Assembly: GCF_000688335.1 (NCBI RefSeq)
Contig: NZ_JHZX01000001.1
Span: forward strand, 2,666,001 to 2,730,000
Source of the DNA: Sediminibacter sp. Hel_I_10
GTDB taxonomy: Bacteria; Bacteroidota; Bacteroidia; Flavobacteriales; Flavobacteriaceae
Reading direction: 5' to 3'
Length of the DNA: 64,000 bases
Below, piece by piece: positions 33,966 through 43,065 of the stretch. Within the stretch, counting starts at the first letter, position 1. Each line of letters starts with the position of its first letter. A program made the position numbers and the translations under genes. The notes under the pieces are model-generated. The model had not been told where the DNA came from and did not search any database. It saw only the letters and a list, made by a program, of their open reading frames with translations.

Positions 33966-34973
33966 ATGAAACTTTTAAAATACATTATCCTTTGCGGCAT
34001 CTTGCAGTGTTGCCAATCTCAACCTGATAAAATCAATGGCGTTAGTTTTGTAGCGTCGAGAGATCAAATTGACAGTGTGCATATTGATCCCGTGGTCAAT
34101 TTAGGGGCCAATTATGCCGCCATCATGCCGTTTGGATTTATTAAGGAATTGAAGCATCCCGAAATTGTTTACAATACCGAAAGGCAATGGTTTGGCGAAA
34201 CTAGGGTTGGAGCCAAACAATATATTGAGCAATTGAAACGCGCAAACATCAAGATTATGATCAAGCCACAAATATGGGTCTGGCGTGGCGAGTTTACAGG
34301 GCGTATTAAGATGGATAATGAAGCAGATTGGGCCACCTTGGAAGCGTCATACTCTAATTTTATTATGGAATATGCGCAACTGGCGCAAGAGACCAAGGCC
34401 GAAATCTTTTGTATTGGTACCGAGTTGGAGAATTTTACACAAGCACGACCAGAATACTGGCATCAGCTCATTTTAGAAATTAAAAAGGTGTACTCCGGAA
34501 AATTAACCTATGCTGCCAATTGGGACGAATATAAACGAACTCCATTTTGGCAAGATCTAGATTATATTGGAGTAGATGCCTATTTTCCTGTAAGTGAGAT
34601 GAAAACACCTACGGTTGAAGATTGTGAGAAAGGCTGGCAGCCCCATAAAATCCTGTTGAAGACCATTTCCGAAGATTATAAAAAGCCTATTCTTTTTACA
34701 GAGTATGGTTACCGCAGTATGGACTATACTGGTCAAAGACCATGGGAAAGCGACCATAACATTTCTACTTTAAACCTCGAAGGTCAGTCTCATGCCACCC
34801 AAGCGATGTTTAATGTATTTTGGAAGGAGGATTGGTTTGCTGGCGGATTTGTTTGGAAATGGTTTCATGCCCATGATAAAAGTGGCGGCACAAAAGACAA
34901 TCAGTTTACACCTCAAAATAAGCCTGTTGAAAGTGTGATCAGGTCCTTATATAGTAAAACAGAACCCCGTTAA
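33966..34973 (+). CDS. GH113-like glycoside hydrolase, lipoprotein
   Basis: The start at 33966 (MKLLKYIILCGILQCCQS) gives a lipoprotein signal; an in-frame ATG at 33930 lies upstream. The ~318-residue mature protein is a TIM barrel with GVSFVASRD at the start, the acid/base glutamate in CIGTELENF (E153) and the nucleophile in LFTEYGYRS (E246). WKWFHAHDK closes the barrel. This fits GH113, whose known members are beta-mannanases; the true substrate is not established. It stands between the DUF547 pseudogene and a phosphatase gene. Confidence 0.75.
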   Translation: MKLLKYIILCGILQCCQSQPDKINGVSFVASRDQIDSVHIDPVVNLGANYAAIMPFGFIKELKHPEIVYNTERQWFGETRVGAKQYIEQLKRANIKIMIKPQIWVWRGEFTGRIKMDNEADWATLEASYSNFIMEYAQLAQETKAEIFCIGTELENFTQARPEYWHQLILEIKKVYSGKLTYAANWDEYKRTPFWQDLDYIGVDAYFPVSEMKTPTVEDCEKGWQPHKILLKTISEDYKKPILFTEYGYRSMDYTGQRPWESDHNISTLNLEGQSHATQAMFNVFWKEDWFAGGFVWKWFHAHDKSGGTKDNQFTPQNKPVESVIRSLYSKTEPR

Positions 34974-35121
34974 TTAGAGAAAGAGGTTTTGATAAAATAG
35001 GCGTCGTCCACTTTAATTTTTCCCAGTTACTCTAAATGGACACCTAAATTTTAAAATAATCATAACATTGCCAAAATGATTTTTGTATTTTATAATTATA
35101 GATTTGATAAACGCAATATTT

Positions 35122-35853
35122 ATGAGAACATTAGTAATAGGAGATATTCATGGCGGGCTAAAAGCTTTGGTGCAACTATTGGGTAGAACCAAATTGACCA
35201 AAAACGATACTTTGCTATTTTTAGGCGATTATGTAGATGGCTGGAGCCAATCTGCTCAAGTGGTGCAATTTTTATTGGAGTTGTCCAAAAATCAAGACTG
35301 TATCTTCATTAAGGGAAATCATGATGTTTGGTGTGAGAATTGGCTAAAAACAGGGCGTGCAGATGGGGTTTGGTTGGCACACGGTGGCGAAGGAACTATA
35401 GAAAGTTATAGCGCCATTACAGCGATTGAAAAAATGCAACATTTGGAGTTTTTTGAGACCATGCCGTTATACCATATTGATGACCAAAACCGCTTGTTTC
35501 TTCATGCCGGATTTACCTCTATGCACGGTGTCACAAACGAGACCCATCCCGAAACCTTTTACTTTGATAGAACCCTATGGGAGATGGCGTTGGCAGCCGA
35601 TAGAATGATACAGTCTACTGATGTGAATTATCCAAATAGGGTAAGGCATTATGATGAAATTTATATTGGCCATACACCCACGCTCAATTTCAAAGAGACC
35701 ATCCCGATGAATGCTCTAAACGTGTGGAATATAGATACCGGTGCCGCATTTACGGGCCGGTTGTCTGCTATAGACATTGATGATAAAATGGTATTTCAAA
35801 GCGATCCGGTTACCGATTTGTATCCAGATGAAATGGGACGAAATAAGAGTTGA
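35122..35853 (+). CDS. Calcineurin-like metallophosphatase (serine/threonine phosphatase type)
   Basis: The start at 35122 (MRTLVIGDIHGG) sits directly before the first metal motif; a TTG at 35083 is unlikely. All family motifs are present: GDIHGG, GDYVDGWSQ, GNHDVW, and later histidines in LHAGF and IGHTP. At 243 residues it matches the small PPP-type phosphatases related to ApaH/PrpE. Target is unknown. Its stop codon is directly joined to the stop of the convergent gene (TGATCA). Confidence 0.87.
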   Translation: MRTLVIGDIHGGLKALVQLLGRTKLTKNDTLLFLGDYVDGWSQSAQVVQFLLELSKNQDCIFIKGNHDVWCENWLKTGRADGVWLAHGGEGTIESYSAITAIEKMQHLEFFETMPLYHIDDQNRLFLHAGFTSMHGVTNETHPETFYFDRTLWEMALAADRMIQSTDVNYPNRVRHYDEIYIGHTPTLNFKETIPMNALNVWNIDTGAAFTGRLSAIDIDDKMVFQSDPVTDLYPDEMGRNKS

Positions 35854-36570
35854 TCAACAAAGGTGCTTTTTGTAATAAGAGCAGAGCTCATCAGCCGAGG
35901 CACCAAACCATCTTTTAATGTAAATTCTTAAAAAACGATATTGTACGTTCCAAACACCGTGCTCATGGTATAGCCGTGCTGAGGTGGTTAGTGTTTTGTT
36001 GATGACGGTATATTGCTTTCTGGCATAAAGTGCGTTGATCAAGATGTTGTCTTCGTAGATGAGGTAACTTTCATCATAACCACCAATATCCTCAAAAAGT
36101 TCTCGAGTTATAAATTGACTTTGGTCACCACCACGGCAAGCACGGCAAGAAAATTGAGTAAGCCAACTGACCAAACGCAACCACCAATGGTCACTATCAA
36201 ATCGCATTCTAAAACAGCCTGCAAGATTTCCTTTTTTTACTTCGGAAATGATAAGGGCATCAAAATTTTGAGGCGGAAATGATGAGTCGGCGTGCAGAAA
36301 ATAAAGGATACTGCCAGAAGCTTCTGAAGCACCGTTGTTCAATTGTTTGGCTCTTCCTTTTTCTGAGGTGATCAGTTTAATTTGAGTGTTGCTTTTTTCC
36401 AAAGAAAGCTGTTGCACAATAGCTTGGGAGCCATCTTGACTTCCGCCATCTACAACTATAATTTCAAGCACATGTTCCGCTTTAGAATGCAGTAACAGCT
36501 CATTAATAAGCTTACCGATATGCTCGGCCTCATTCAAAATGGGGATTATGATAGACATGCGATGATTCAT
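35854..36570 (-). CDS. GT2 glycosyltransferase of the arsenosugar set (TIGR04283 type)
   Basis: The start at 36570 (MNHRMSIIIPILNEAEHIG) is one of three nearby ATGs (36588, 36570, 36558). The motifs IIVVDGGSQDGS, GRAKQLNNGASEASG, YFLHADSSFP (DxD-like) and the Cys-bearing FSCRACRGGDQSQFI match the TIGR04283 family found beside ArsM and ArsS genes. It is the last gene of the arsenosugar run and may attach or modify the sugar part. Membership is inferred from family and position. Confidence 0.8.
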   Translation of the reverse strand: MNHRMSIIIPILNEAEHIGKLINELLLHSKAEHVLEIIVVDGGSQDGSQAIVQQLSLEKSNTQIKLITSEKGRAKQLNNGASEASGSILYFLHADSSFPPQNFDALIISEVKKGNLAGCFRMRFDSDHWWLRLVSWLTQFSCRACRGGDQSQFITRELFEDIGGYDESYLIYEDNILINALYARKQYTVINKTLTTSARLYHEHGVWNVQYRFLRIYIKRWFGASADELCSYYKKHLC

Positions 36571-36632
36571 AACGTCAGTTAAATCCACGATTCATCTCTA
36601 AAAGCAGTAATGGGCAATACTCAAAGCGTTTT

Positions 36633-37448
36633 TTAATGTTGGTCGTTCAAGCTCCAATCGTAAGATTTAAAGGTATAATTTGTTTCAGGATTTATTTCAA
36701 CATTGCTGTACTGATTAATAAAAGCAATGAGATCTTTTTTGCCGTCAACCTTAAAATCAGAACTGTACCAGTCGAAAATCTTGGATAACTTCGGGCTGGT
36801 CTTTGTAATCTCATTTTTGTCTCCGTTGATAAAACCAAGCGTCGCTTTCTCTAATTGTGCATCAATTTTTGAAGCGGTATAGGCCTCTGCTAGCAACTTC
36901 GGACAAGAATACGAGGCGCAATTGATGGCAAAATGTATTCTGGGTTCTTCCATTTTCCGAAGCACGCCATTTTCAATACCTCCAAGAGAAAGGGTTCTGT
37001 TGCCTATGGTAATAAATGCCTTAGTAAAAGCCTTATCAATATCTTTTATGCTTTTTGTTGGGTAGTTGTCTAAAATAAGCTGAACGGTTGCCGCATTATA
37101 AAGATTGATGTAATAGGCCAATAACTCTTGAACACTCCAATTTGTATCTGGTTCTAATTCACCGAGCTTCTGTAAATAAGCATCCAACTGCTTTCTATCG
37201 TTTTGAAAGCTTTTGTAATCTACAAAACCCTCGGTATTCACATGTGCTTTTAGTAATTTATCCCAATCGCTATGGTCTATAGTTACGGCACTTTCTGTAA
37301 GAGTTTCACTCAATGCTCCATCAACTTCTTTGGTGGGCTGTCCTTGGCTTGTAATACCTGCCGCGGTCAAAAGGCTACAGCTCGTCAAAGCTAACCCTAT
37401 CATGAAGACGGTACTTAATTTATAAATAGATGTCATAAGTATGTTCAT
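36633..37448 (-). CDS. DUF547 lipoprotein
   Basis: The 271-residue protein has a lipoprotein signal (MIGLALTSCSLL). Its DUF547 domain shows the order WSVQELLAYYINLYNAATV, IGNRTLSLGGIENGVLR, IHFAINCASYSCPKL and ISKIFDWYSSDF-type ending. The conserved His and Cys residues suggest a papain-like or transglutaminase-like fold, but the activity of the family is not settled. It lies in the arsenosugar run, 9 bases downstream of the desaturase. A second, broken copy is at 33440-33883. Confidence 0.8.
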   Translation of the reverse strand: MNILMTSIYKLSTVFMIGLALTSCSLLTAAGITSQGQPTKEVDGALSETLTESAVTIDHSDWDKLLKAHVNTEGFVDYKSFQNDRKQLDAYLQKLGELEPDTNWSVQELLAYYINLYNAATVQLILDNYPTKSIKDIDKAFTKAFITIGNRTLSLGGIENGVLRKMEEPRIHFAINCASYSCPKLLAEAYTASKIDAQLEKATLGFINGDKNEITKTSPKLSKIFDWYSSDFKVDGKKDLIAFINQYSNVEINPETNYTFKSYDWSLNDQH

Positions 37449-37457
37449 TTTAACTAT

Positions 37458-38357
37458 TTACGATAGTTCGGTCTTTTTAGTTTTTAATGGATAGATGCTT
37501 TGCTGTAAAAAAGTCTTCGGAAAATGGTCATCATCTTCAAAGCCTAATTCAATATCACGTCCATTAGCGGGCACATGGTCGGTTTTAAAGAGATAGTCCC
37601 AAAGACTTAAAGTAATGCCATAATTAACACCGTAAGCGGTGTGTTTGGGTAAGGCTTTGGCATGATGCCAAATATGCATCTTCGGATTGTTGAACACGTA
37701 TTTCAAAATCCCATAATCCCAACCGAGATTGGCATGGTTGAGGTGCCCAATAGCAATGGCAAAGAAATGCACAAAGGCGACATCTTGAGCATCAAAACCG
37801 CCAATAATGGCAATAGGAATGTAAAGTAACGACTTGTAAACAATAGGTTCCATCCAATGGTACCGTAAATGTGCGGCAAACCCCATTTCTTTGACTGAGT
37901 GGTGCACTTTGTGAAAATTCCATAGAAAAGGCACCCGATGCAGTAATCTATGAGTGTTCCATTGCACAAAATCACTGATGATAAAAAAGATAAAGAGTCC
38001 AAGCCAACGCGGCATATCATCAACATCAAAGAGCTGAAAGCTCGAAATTTTCAGTCCGATGATACTTAGTGCATCATTAAAAAGTTCGGCAACGGTGTTG
38101 GAGAGTGCAATAAGCACCAAAAGGTTCAAAAGAAAAAAGTTGAAGAACATATAAAAGGTATCCAACCAAAAATCCTTTCGAAATAAGGATTGGTTTTTTC
38201 TCCACGGAAATAGGATTTCCAAAGTCCAAACGAGTAAAGACAGAATCACGAGACCATAAAAATAATTATCCCAATGGTTGATGGAAATGAGCTCTTGCTT
38301 GAGGTAGTTCCAATAACCAGAATAGGCCTTTTGTATGATGTCTAGATACTTCTCCAT
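37458..38357 (-). CDS. Sterol desaturase / fatty acid hydroxylase family protein
   Basis: This 299-residue membrane protein has four or more helices and the full diiron histidine set: HRLLH, HKVHHS, HLNHAN and HIWHHAK. Such enzymes oxidise lipid chains or ether lipids using O2. In this location it may act on the lipid part of an arsenolipid or glycolipid, but that is inference from its place between DUF547 and purine nucleoside phosphorylase genes. Confidence 0.85.
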   Translation of the reverse strand: MEKYLDIIQKAYSGYWNYLKQELISINHWDNYFYGLVILSLLVWTLEILFPWRKNQSLFRKDFWLDTFYMFFNFFLLNLLVLIALSNTVAELFNDALSIIGLKISSFQLFDVDDMPRWLGLFIFFIISDFVQWNTHRLLHRVPFLWNFHKVHHSVKEMGFAAHLRYHWMEPIVYKSLLYIPIAIIGGFDAQDVAFVHFFAIAIGHLNHANLGWDYGILKYVFNNPKMHIWHHAKALPKHTAYGVNYGITLSLWDYLFKTDHVPANGRDIELGFEDDDHFPKTFLQQSIYPLKTKKTELS

Positions 38358-38469
38358 ATGCTTTAAAAAAGCGAGTAATCTCTTAATGATGGGTTGGTCG
38401 TAATTAATCCCTGAAACTTAATATGAATTTCAGTTATCAAAACGTTGCATCTTCAAAAGGGCTTTGTTC

Positions 38470-39282
38470 TTATAGATTTCTTATCAATTCCTTGAAAAGT
38501 ATGATCATATTTGGCTCTGCTTTTTCTGCCATGGCAATAATCTCAGAGATGTCTACCGGCTTTAAATGCTCAGGATCACACTCATCTGTCAATACAGAAA
38601 CGGCAGCGGCCTTTAGGTTGAGGTGATTGGCCACAATAATTTCAGGAACGGTGCTCATGCCTACCGCGTCTGCACCAATGATCTTGAGCATACGGTATTC
38701 TGCTCTTGTTTCTAATTGCGGACCAACAACACTAGCATAAACACCTTCGTGTAAAGTGATGTTATGCGCTTTTGCGATGGCCTTGAATTTAGCATTAATG
38801 TCTACATCATACGGAGCGCTCATGTCAACAAAACGTTCTCCCAATTTGCCAACGCCTTTAAAAGCAAGTGGAGAACTGCCTTGAAGGTTGATGTGATCGT
38901 CTATCAACATCAACTCTCCTTTTTTAAAGTTAAGATTAATTGCTCCTGATGCATTGGAAACCAATAAGGTATGGATCCCTAATTTTTCCATAACGCGCAC
39001 TGGGTAAGTGACGTCTTGTAACGTGTAGCCTTCATAAATATGAAAACGGCCTTGCATCACAACCACCTTTTTGCCTTCTAAAACACCATAAATAAGTTTG
39101 CCTTTGTGAAACTCTACTGTTGCTGTAGGAAAGTTAGGGATATGATTATAGCTTACCTCTTTGATGATCTTTAGCTCATCAATTAATTGACCGAGACCTG
39201 TACCTAAAATAATTCCTATTTCAGGATGATCAAAACCTTTGTCTTTTAAATAATTAGCTGTTTCTTTTATAAATTTTTTCAT
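38470..39282 (-). CDS. Purine-nucleoside phosphorylase (trimeric type)
   Basis: The 270-residue enzyme cleaves purine nucleosides with phosphate. Class motifs are GIILGTGLGQL, QGRFHIYEGY, VSNASGAINL and GPQLETRAEYRMLK (Glu at residue 191, base-binding). The other base-contact site reads SVLTDECDP with Asp233 where the mammalian enzyme has Asn243; Asp there is known to favour 6-amino purines. In the arsenosugar run it could remove adenine from 5'-deoxy-5'-dimethylarsinoyl-adenosine. It overlaps the upstream glycosyltransferase gene by 4 bases. Confidence 0.88.
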   Translation of the reverse strand: MKKFIKETANYLKDKGFDHPEIGIILGTGLGQLIDELKIIKEVSYNHIPNFPTATVEFHKGKLIYGVLEGKKVVVMQGRFHIYEGYTLQDVTYPVRVMEKLGIHTLLVSNASGAINLNFKKGELMLIDDHINLQGSSPLAFKGVGKLGERFVDMSAPYDVDINAKFKAIAKAHNITLHEGVYASVVGPQLETRAEYRMLKIIGADAVGMSTVPEIIVANHLNLKAAAVSVLTDECDPEHLKPVDISEIIAMAEKAEPNMIILFKELIRNL

Positions 39283-39953
39283 GGCTGTTTGTAGTATGTT
39301 TTAAGTTGCTGATAATGCTTCATATCCTCAAAAGTATCAATATCGTTGAGTTCTTTCAAGAGAAACACATTACTATTCTGTAAATCCTTGAGCGTTTCTG
39401 CTCTCACGGTTTCGGTACCCCATTCTTTATTTTGAAATACCTCTTGATAAAGCGTTTTCATGGCCAGTAAATAATAGCCGCCATCTTGAGCAGGACCAAT
39501 AACCACGTCATGAGTGTTAAGATGTTCAAAGGCGCTATTTATGATATCAGCATCAATGTCTAACAAATCACTGCCAATAATGCACACCTTTTCGTAACCC
39601 GATTGAAATAATTCTGAAAAGGCATGCTGCATGCGAGCTCCCAGATCTTGACCTTCTTGGCGTTTTTTGTTGAAATAGGCAGGATCCCAAATGTCGTTAA
39701 CATTGATGGCTTCGGAATAAAACACAAACCGATCTGCTTTTACCTGTTTTGAAACTTCTGCAGTATGCGCCAAAAGGTGTTTGTAAACTTTTAATGCAGC
39801 GTCATCGCCAATGGTTTTAGCCAATCTGGTCTTACACTTGCCAAGTTCTGGATTACGGGTAAAAATGATCACGGCTTTTTTGGAGGTGGGAAAATGAAAA
39901 TTGGCCACCATATCTTGATCACTATTGGTATTGTTATTGGAAAGTATGCCCAT
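39279..39953 (-). CDS. DUF2064 nucleotidyl/glycosyltransferase of the arsenosugar set (TIGR04282 type)
   Basis: This 224-residue GT-A-like protein shows VIIFTRNPELGKCKTRLAKT at the nucleotide-binding start, IIGSDLLDIDADII and VVIGPAQDGGYYLLAM, the hallmark of the DUF2064 family. The TIGR04282 group is annotated with arsenosugar clusters. It overlaps the phosphorylase by 4 bases. The first ATG at 39953 is used here; residue 15 is another candidate start. Confidence 0.82.
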   Translation of the reverse strand: MGILSNNNTNSDQDMVANFHFPTSKKAVIIFTRNPELGKCKTRLAKTIGDDAALKVYKHLLAHTAEVSKQVKADRFVFYSEAINVNDIWDPAYFNKKRQEGQDLGARMQHAFSELFQSGYEKVCIIGSDLLDIDADIINSAFEHLNTHDVVIGPAQDGGYYLLAMKTLYQEVFQNKEWGTETVRAETLKDLQNSNVFLLKELNDIDTFEDMKHYQQLKTYYKQP

Positions 39954-39990
39954 TTAAAAGGAGTTGTTCATGATGTATATTTTGAAAGAA

Positions 39991-40500
39991 TCATTGATAA
40001 ACTTTGATGCCATTTAAAAGCCATTTGCCCCAAGCTTTCGAAAAAGCATGAACACTATCGGTAACTTTTTCTTCGGCATTGTAAACTTCGAAGTTTTTAT
40101 TTTTCCATTCAAAAATACCACCATATAGATTCTGAACATTGGTATATCCCGCCTTTTTAAGTTGACTCGCTACATCTTCAGATCTGATGCCTAAGGAGCA
40201 ATAGACAACAATAGCTTGGTTTTTATCGGTTAATGTTTTGGAAACCGTATCTAGATTGAAGGTGTTAAAGCCTACATGAATAGCATCTTTTAAATGGCTC
40301 ACCTTGTATTCTGCCAATTCACGAGCATCTAAAACAATGGCCTTGGTCTTGGGCATGGCTAATTCTTGCACAGTAATATAAGGCACAGCATTGGTGTTGT
40401 GAGCTTTAAGCAGGTGGTCTAATGGTTTTTGAGAGTAGGTTGCCAAAGTCCCTAAAAGCATTGCCATTATTACAACAGATTTGAACATACGCCTCAACAA
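39991..40500 (-). CDS. Exported rhodanese-like protein
   Basis: This 169-residue protein has a signal peptide (start at 40500, or MFKSVVIMAMLLGTLA at 40488) and one rhodanese domain. The active-site cysteine lies in IVVYCSLGIRSEDVASQL, preceded by AIVLDARELAEYKVSHL. It should act in the periplasm on sulfur or arsenic-thiol compounds. It directly follows the ArsM gene, which supports a role in the same pathway. Confidence 0.82.
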   Translation of the reverse strand: MLRRMFKSVVIMAMLLGTLATYSQKPLDHLLKAHNTNAVPYITVQELAMPKTKAIVLDARELAEYKVSHLKDAIHVGFNTFNLDTVSKTLTDKNQAIVVYCSLGIRSEDVASQLKKAGYTNVQNLYGGIFEWKNKNFEVYNAEEKVTDSVHAFSKAWGKWLLNGIKVYQ

Positions 40501-40524
40501 AATTTAACACGTTTTGAAAATCAT

Positions 40525-41493
40525 CTAGCAGCAGCCACCACCATCATAGTGGTAGGTAGACTCACTTATAAAAATATCATTTCTGCCTAGTGATTTTAAG
40601 GCACCAGCTGTTTTATCACAAACTGCTAACGGCTGATTTTTTACAAGAACGTGTCCCTTTTTATCATCAAAAAAAGTGTCCTCCCCATAATAAATAGCAG
40701 CTTTTCCAGTAAAAATGCATGGTCCATCCTCTGGCATTGGATCTTTGATTGCAGCAACCTCTATAGATTCTATATAAATTAACTCATCGGTAGGGTAGTG
40801 TTTAGGATCTAAAATTCTATAGGGCTTTCGCGCTCTAATTTCAATAGTACCAAATCCAACATCGGTTAAAGCTTTCACATATTGGGCTATAGGAATACTT
40901 CCGCTCAAACATAAAGCTCTCAAACGATCATCGTTACGCAATTGATCATTCATGGGTTGCTCACAAGTTGGATCGCTCATCACAAGTTTTCCATTTGGCT
41001 TTAAGACCCTATACATTTCTTCAATAGCTCGCTTTAATTCTTCCGCCTTAAAAATATTAAAAAGACAATTTTGAGCCGCTACATCAATCGTATTATCATC
41101 TACAGGTAAGTTAAATGCGTCTCCTTTTTTGAGTTCAACGAAATCACTCTTGAACCAGCTGTTTTCTTGTTCAGCAATTTTAAAGTTCTCCTTAGATGCA
41201 TTCAGCATTTCATCAACCACATCAACGCCAACAACGCCTCCTTTTTGACGATTAAAATAAGAAAATTGAAGAAGTTCCATACCACCACCAACACCTACGT
41301 AAAGCATTTTTGGGTTATTGGATAGGTCTCTCGCATGAACTGTACTGCCGCAACCGTAATTCATGTCTTGCATGATCTTTGGTATTTTTAAACCAGGTAA
41401 TTCCCAAATAGGATTGGTGGTACAGCATAAACCAACATCTGGAGTTAATGCTGCCTCTTTATAAACATTATGGGTGGTTTCTAGATAGCTCAT
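40525..41493 (-). CDS. arsM: Arsenosugar biosynthesis arsenite methyltransferase ArsM
   Basis: This 322-residue SAM-dependent methyltransferase has the ArsM layout. The cysteines C23-C24 (VGLCCTTNPIW) and C48 (MNYGCGST) bind arsenite. MLYVGVGGGMELLQFSYF is the SAM-binding loop, and MSDPTCEQPMND holds a further conserved Cys. The protein ends in GGGCC. It methylates arsenite toward dimethylarsenite, the substrate of ArsS. The gene lies 50 bases downstream of the ArsS gene on the same strand. Confidence 0.9.
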   Translation of the reverse strand: MSYLETTHNVYKEAALTPDVGLCCTTNPIWELPGLKIPKIMQDMNYGCGSTVHARDLSNNPKMLYVGVGGGMELLQFSYFNRQKGGVVGVDVVDEMLNASKENFKIAEQENSWFKSDFVELKKGDAFNLPVDDNTIDVAAQNCLFNIFKAEELKRAIEEMYRVLKPNGKLVMSDPTCEQPMNDQLRNDDRLRALCLSGSIPIAQYVKALTDVGFGTIEIRARKPYRILDPKHYPTDELIYIESIEVAAIKDPMPEDGPCIFTGKAAIYYGEDTFFDDKKGHVLVKNQPLAVCDKTAGALKSLGRNDIFISESTYHYDGGGCC

Positions 41494-41543
41494 ATATTTA
41501 GTATTTTATTTTATAAGTATAATGCAACTTTTATTTTTGGCTT

Positions 41544-42608
41544 TTATGCAACGCTGCCTTGACAGCTACTTCCAGCTCCTGCAGTACAGCCATAGCAATG
41601 CTGTGAAATTACTATATTTCGACCTTCAAGAAGATCTTCGTTAAATTCTGAAATGTGTTGTGCCTTACTATTTACAGGTAATTCTAACATTTGATTAAAA
41701 TCACAGTCAAATAAATAGCCATCCCAACTCACAGACAGCGTATTGGTACACATAACGTTAGAAACAGCAGTAGGATTGTAGGCATCTACAAGTTGATACA
41801 TGTAATCCTCGTAGTTTTCTGAGGCAATAAGATAATCTAAAAAGCGAGCAATGGGTAAATTGGTTATGGCAAAAAGACTGTGAAAGTGTATGTCAAAATC
41901 TTCTTTTAACGCCCTTTTAAAATCTTTTTCCATAGCATTTTGATCACTTGGTAAAAAGGCACCCGAGGGATTGTATACCAAATCCAATCTCAAATTGCTA
42001 TCTGGCATGCCATATCCAATAGCATTTAATTCCTGCAATGCCTTAATAGACTTATCAAATACGCCGCTACCTCGCTGCTTATCGGTTTTGCCTCTGGTCC
42101 AATGCGGCATTGAGCTTACCACATGTACATTATGTTTCTTGAAAAATTGAGGTAGATCATGATATTTTTTATTAGCCCGAATGATGGTGAGATTAGAGCG
42201 AACAATAAAATCTTTGATGCCTACCTTAGCAGCCTCTTCAACAAACCACCTAAAATCGGGGTTCATTTCTGGAGCACCACCTGTAAGATCTAAGGTATGA
42301 GCACCTGAGTTTTTAATGACGTCAAGACATTGTTTCATCGTGTCTCGCGTCATGATTTCTTTTCGGTCAGGACCCGCATCTACGTGGCAATGTTCACAAA
42401 CTTGATTGCACATGTAGCCTACATTAATTTGTAGGATTTCCAACTTTTTTGCTTTAAGCGGAAACTGATTACTTTCTGAAATTTTATCTTTGAATGTTGG
42501 CAACTCACCGCTCTTGAAAATACCGTTAGATAAGATATCAAGCTGTTTATTGCTTTGAGCGAGATCGCTACCTTTTTTATGTAAAGATTCGGTCTTTAAT
42601 TTTTTCAT
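41544..42608 (-). CDS. arsS: Arsenosugar biosynthesis radical SAM protein ArsS
   Basis: This 354-residue radical SAM enzyme has the cluster motif C67-x3-C71-x2-C74 (CNQVCEHCHVDAGPDRKE). THTLDLTGGAPEMNP-like glycine motif follows, and the C-terminal DUF3641-type part ends in CYGCTAGAGSSC (C338, C341, C349). ArsS together with ArsM forms the 5'-deoxyadenosyl-dimethylarsine precursor of arsenosugars in cyanobacteria. Here it is the second gene of the run, after the peroxidase-like gene. Confidence 0.92.
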   Translation of the reverse strand: MKKLKTESLHKKGSDLAQSNKQLDILSNGIFKSGELPTFKDKISESNQFPLKAKKLEILQINVGYMCNQVCEHCHVDAGPDRKEIMTRDTMKQCLDVIKNSGAHTLDLTGGAPEMNPDFRWFVEEAAKVGIKDFIVRSNLTIIRANKKYHDLPQFFKKHNVHVVSSMPHWTRGKTDKQRGSGVFDKSIKALQELNAIGYGMPDSNLRLDLVYNPSGAFLPSDQNAMEKDFKRALKEDFDIHFHSLFAITNLPIARFLDYLIASENYEDYMYQLVDAYNPTAVSNVMCTNTLSVSWDGYLFDCDFNQMLELPVNSKAQHISEFNEDLLEGRNIVISQHCYGCTAGAGSSCQGSVA

Positions 42609-42688
42609 AATATAGTATCATTCTATCATCATAGGTCATGCCTTTACGGTTCTAAGATCTCACCTGGATGAAATCATAAAAGTTGAGT

Positions 42689-43024
42689 TTAACCGTCAAG
42701 TTGATTGACCTTATTCATCATTTGAACACCATGCACTAGGGTAGCGCCGCTCTTTATGGCTGCGCCCACATGAATGGCTTCCATCATTTCTTCTTTAGTG
42801 ACCCCGCGTTGTAAGCCGTCTTTGGTATAAGCATCAATACAATACGGACACTGTTCAGTATGAGCAACGGCAAGTGCGATTAAGGATTTTTCACGAGCAG
42901 TTAGAGCACCCTCTTCAAATACTTTTTCATAATATTCAAAAAATTTAGTGCCTAATGCTTCACTCCATTCTGTAATCTTACCGAATTTTCTTAAATCTGA
43001 AGGGTCATAATAGGTTTTGGACAT
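42689..43024 (-). CDS. Arsenosugar-associated peroxidase-like protein (AhpD/CMD fold)
   Basis: This 111-residue helical protein has the alkylhydroperoxidase-D motif HTEQCPYCIDAYTKDG with the redox pair C59-x2-C62, preceded by LTAREKSLIALAVA. It belongs to the carboxymuconolactone decarboxylase fold group that accompanies ArsM/ArsS in Bacteroidota and cyanobacteria. It is the first gene of the cluster and may protect or reduce arsenical intermediates; its reaction is not known. Confidence 0.85.
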   Translation of the reverse strand: MSKTYYDPSDLRKFGKITEWSEALGTKFFEYYEKVFEEGALTAREKSLIALAVAHTEQCPYCIDAYTKDGLQRGVTKEEMMEAIHVGAAIKSGATLVHGVQMMNKVNQLDG

Positions 43025-43040
43025 GATCTAATGTTTTAAA

Positions 43041-43065
43041 ATACCTACGAAAAAAAAGCAGGTAT
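43041..43065 (-). promoter_or_regulatory. Palindrome upstream of the arsenosugar cluster
   Basis: ATACCT and AGGTAT form an inverted repeat with a 13-base A-rich spacer, 17 bases before the first start codon of the cluster. Further upstream on the minus strand, TATCTTTT resembles the -7 box. It could be an operator, but no regulator gene lies nearby. Confidence 0.4.
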
